Under the pieces are notes generated by a model that was not told the origin of the DNA, did not search any database, and saw nothing but the letters and a program-made list of their open reading frames with translations. Below are positions 5,802 through 6,171 of a stretch of 6,171 nucleotides of DNA, piece after piece; position 1 is the stretch's first letter, and each line of letters begins with the position of its first letter. This stretch comes from an uncultured Clostridia bacterium (GTDB lineage Bacteria > Bacillota > Clostridia > Christensenellales > Pumilibacteraceae). The stretch is from the NCBI GenBank assembly GCA_947385185.1, contig CANDJX010000090.1, positions 1-6,171 of the forward strand, in the 5' to 3' direction. A program made the position numbers and the translations under genes.

Positions 5802-5853
5802 GAAACGACGTTTGCTATTTCGCCATAAGACGTATGTATCAGTTAAAACATAG
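5785..5853 (+). CDS. Candidate 22-aa leader peptide (GTG start)
   Basis: GTG at 5785 opens a 22-codon frame ending in TAG (5851-5853). A TGGGGAGA tract (5771-5778) supplies a ribosome-like site about seven bases upstream. An alternative in-frame GTG at 5770 would add five codons and has GAGGA at 5756-5760. The product is strongly basic, with an RGKRR cluster at residues 5-9 and RHK at 13-15, and no membrane segment. The frame overlaps the leader hairpin, so translating it would melt that structure. No family is recognised, and chance is a real possibility at this length. Confidence 0.2.
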   Translation: MESLRGKRRLLFRHKTYVSVKT

Positions 5854-5858
5854 GTCTT
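5827..5858 (+). repeat. Leader hairpin or operator dyad
   Basis: AAGACGTATGT (5827-5837) and ACATAGGTCTT (5848-5858) are reverse complements at 10 of 11 positions (single G-G opposition at 5832/5853) around a 10-base loop. It ends 17 bases before the AGGAG of the 91-aa gene. No T-run follows directly, so it is not an intrinsic terminator. It could be an RNA stability or translation-control element, or a DNA operator downstream of the promoter. Confidence 0.55.
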
Positions 5859-5887
5859 CGATACAATAATAAAAAAGGAGTCAGAAA

Positions 5888-6163
5888 ATGAATTTAATCA
5901 AAAAGGTTCCTTGGGGAACCATAGCCGGTCTGTTCGGCGTATTGCTTTTCTATACGTTGACGGGTACGATAGTCGCGGGAATCGTAATGAATTCGATTAC
6001 CGCCATAGTCGAAGGCGCGGCAGGCATCTTCGGAACCTGGTGGCAGACGCTGCTGTTTGTGGGCGATATAATTTTCGGAATCGTTTTTATAGGTTCTTTG
6101 GTAATGTTTATCCTTATAAAAGCGGGAGTATTCGGCGTTAAGGAGGGCAGATCAAATGCTTAA
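5888..6163 (+). CDS. Small two-helix membrane protein of unknown family
   Basis: I do not recognise this 91-aa protein. It has a short basic N-terminus (K5, K6), a first hydrophobic helix (~11-36, Gly/Thr-rich), a Gly/Ala-rich amphipathic-looking stretch (~37-50, ending in a Trp pair at 51-52), a second hydrophobic helix (~54-79) and a charged tail (K78, K85, E86, R88). By the positive-inside rule both ends would be cytoplasmic. There is no cleavable signal peptide, lipobox or cysteine. The start is fixed by AGGAG (5876-5880), seven bases before the ATG. It is expressed from a predicted LytTR-controlled promoter through a long leader, and its 3' end overlaps the next gene by 8 bases. Size and topology recall holins, small channel subunits or bacteriocin-like and immunity peptides. 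LytTR systems control the holin-like lrgA elsewhere, but this protein is too short for the usual LrgA. Function remains open. Confidence 0.85.
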   Translation: MNLIKKVPWGTIAGLFGVLLFYTLTGTIVAGIVMNSITAIVEGAAGIFGTWWQTLLFVGDIIFGIVFIGSLVMFILIKAGVFGVKEGRSNA

Positions 6164-6171
6164 AAAAATAT
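6156..6171 (+). CDS. Start of next gene in the operon (3' partial)
   Basis: ATG at 6156, in a different frame and overlapping the TAA of the 91-aa gene by 8 bases, begins Met-Leu-Lys-Lys-Ile and runs off the right edge. AAGGAGGG (6140-6147) inside the upstream gene is a strong ribosome site eight bases before it. The tight overlap implies an operon and probably a functional link with the small membrane protein. Five residues do not allow identification. Confidence 0.65.

Larger units (their letters stand above)
5703..5887 (+). other. Long leader (5' UTR) with SD-like tracts and hairpin
   Basis: These ~180 bases between promoter and ATG are long for a simple leader. Three purine-rich tracts resemble ribosome sites: GGAGGTGA (5729-5736, fully complementary to the 16S 3' end), AAGGTGAGGA (5751-5760) and TGGGGAGA (5771-5778). 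None is followed by an ATG at normal distance. A tandem TTTGCGTGG repeat and an 11-position hairpin lie further on. The actual site for the membrane protein is AGGAG (5876-5880). I recognise no known riboswitch or T-box. Confidence 0.5.

Noticed and set aside
5733..5828. 31-codon frame in the leader starting from GTG 5733
   Set aside because: The GTG is part of the GGAGGTGA tract and so has no ribosome site of its own; the next in-frame GTG (5754) is about 20 bases from that tract. Kept only as a note in the leader finding.
1..6171. CRISPR array, insertion sequence or attachment site
   Set aside because: No regularly spaced repeats of CRISPR length, no transposase or integrase frame, and no terminal inverted repeats with target duplication were seen.

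Overview
The window is a piece of bacterial chromosome with every recognisable gene on the + strand. The protein sequences suggest a Firmicutes, probably Clostridia-like, organism: a 399-aa EF-Tu of the fusA-tuf (str operon) arrangement, strong GGAGG-type ribosome sites, sigma-A promoters, and a LytTR response regulator paired with an AgrC/ComD-type (HPK10) sensor kinase. The lineage is inferred from style and not tested.

Positions 1-3033 are the housekeeping end of the str operon. They hold the last ~80% of fusA (EF-G; the gene enters from the left edge at its NKMD motif), a short gap with a near-consensus promoter sitting on a perfect 8-bp dyad, complete tuf (EF-Tu), and a strong, symmetric rho-independent terminator.

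Positions 3034-3457 are about 420 bases with no established gene. They contain small repeats and a palindrome, a weak promoter-like TTGACA, a candidate 18-codon ORF with a ribosome site (3331-3387), and a very good promoter (TTGACA-16-TATAAT, 3391-3418).

Positions 3461-5532 are a two-gene, translationally coupled (ATGA overlap) two-component system. The first gene is a receiver-LytTR response regulator; the second is a polytopic membrane sensor kinase with an HPK10-type catalytic region. An unusually elaborate nested hairpin terminator follows (5544-5626).

Positions 5627-6171 are the most interesting part. Directly after the terminator lie two direct repeats 21 bp apart (AAAGTTCGT and GGAGTTCGT). 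They fit the published LytTR operator form of 9-bp repeats with a 12-bp gap. Ten bases further on is a TTGACT-17-TATACT promoter. It would produce a ~180-nt leader with three Shine-Dalgarno-like tracts, a tandem 9-mer repeat, possible short basic-peptide ORFs and an 11-position imperfect hairpin. The leader precedes a 91-aa two-helix membrane protein of unknown family, and the next gene overlaps its stop codon and runs off the window.

Working model (inference): the kinase senses an unknown envelope or peptide signal and phosphorylates the LytTR regulator. The regulator then activates the adjacent small-membrane-protein operon through the 5634-5663 repeats. No AgrB, AgrD or peptide exporter is visible, so signal and output are unknown and the rest of the operon lies beyond the right edge.
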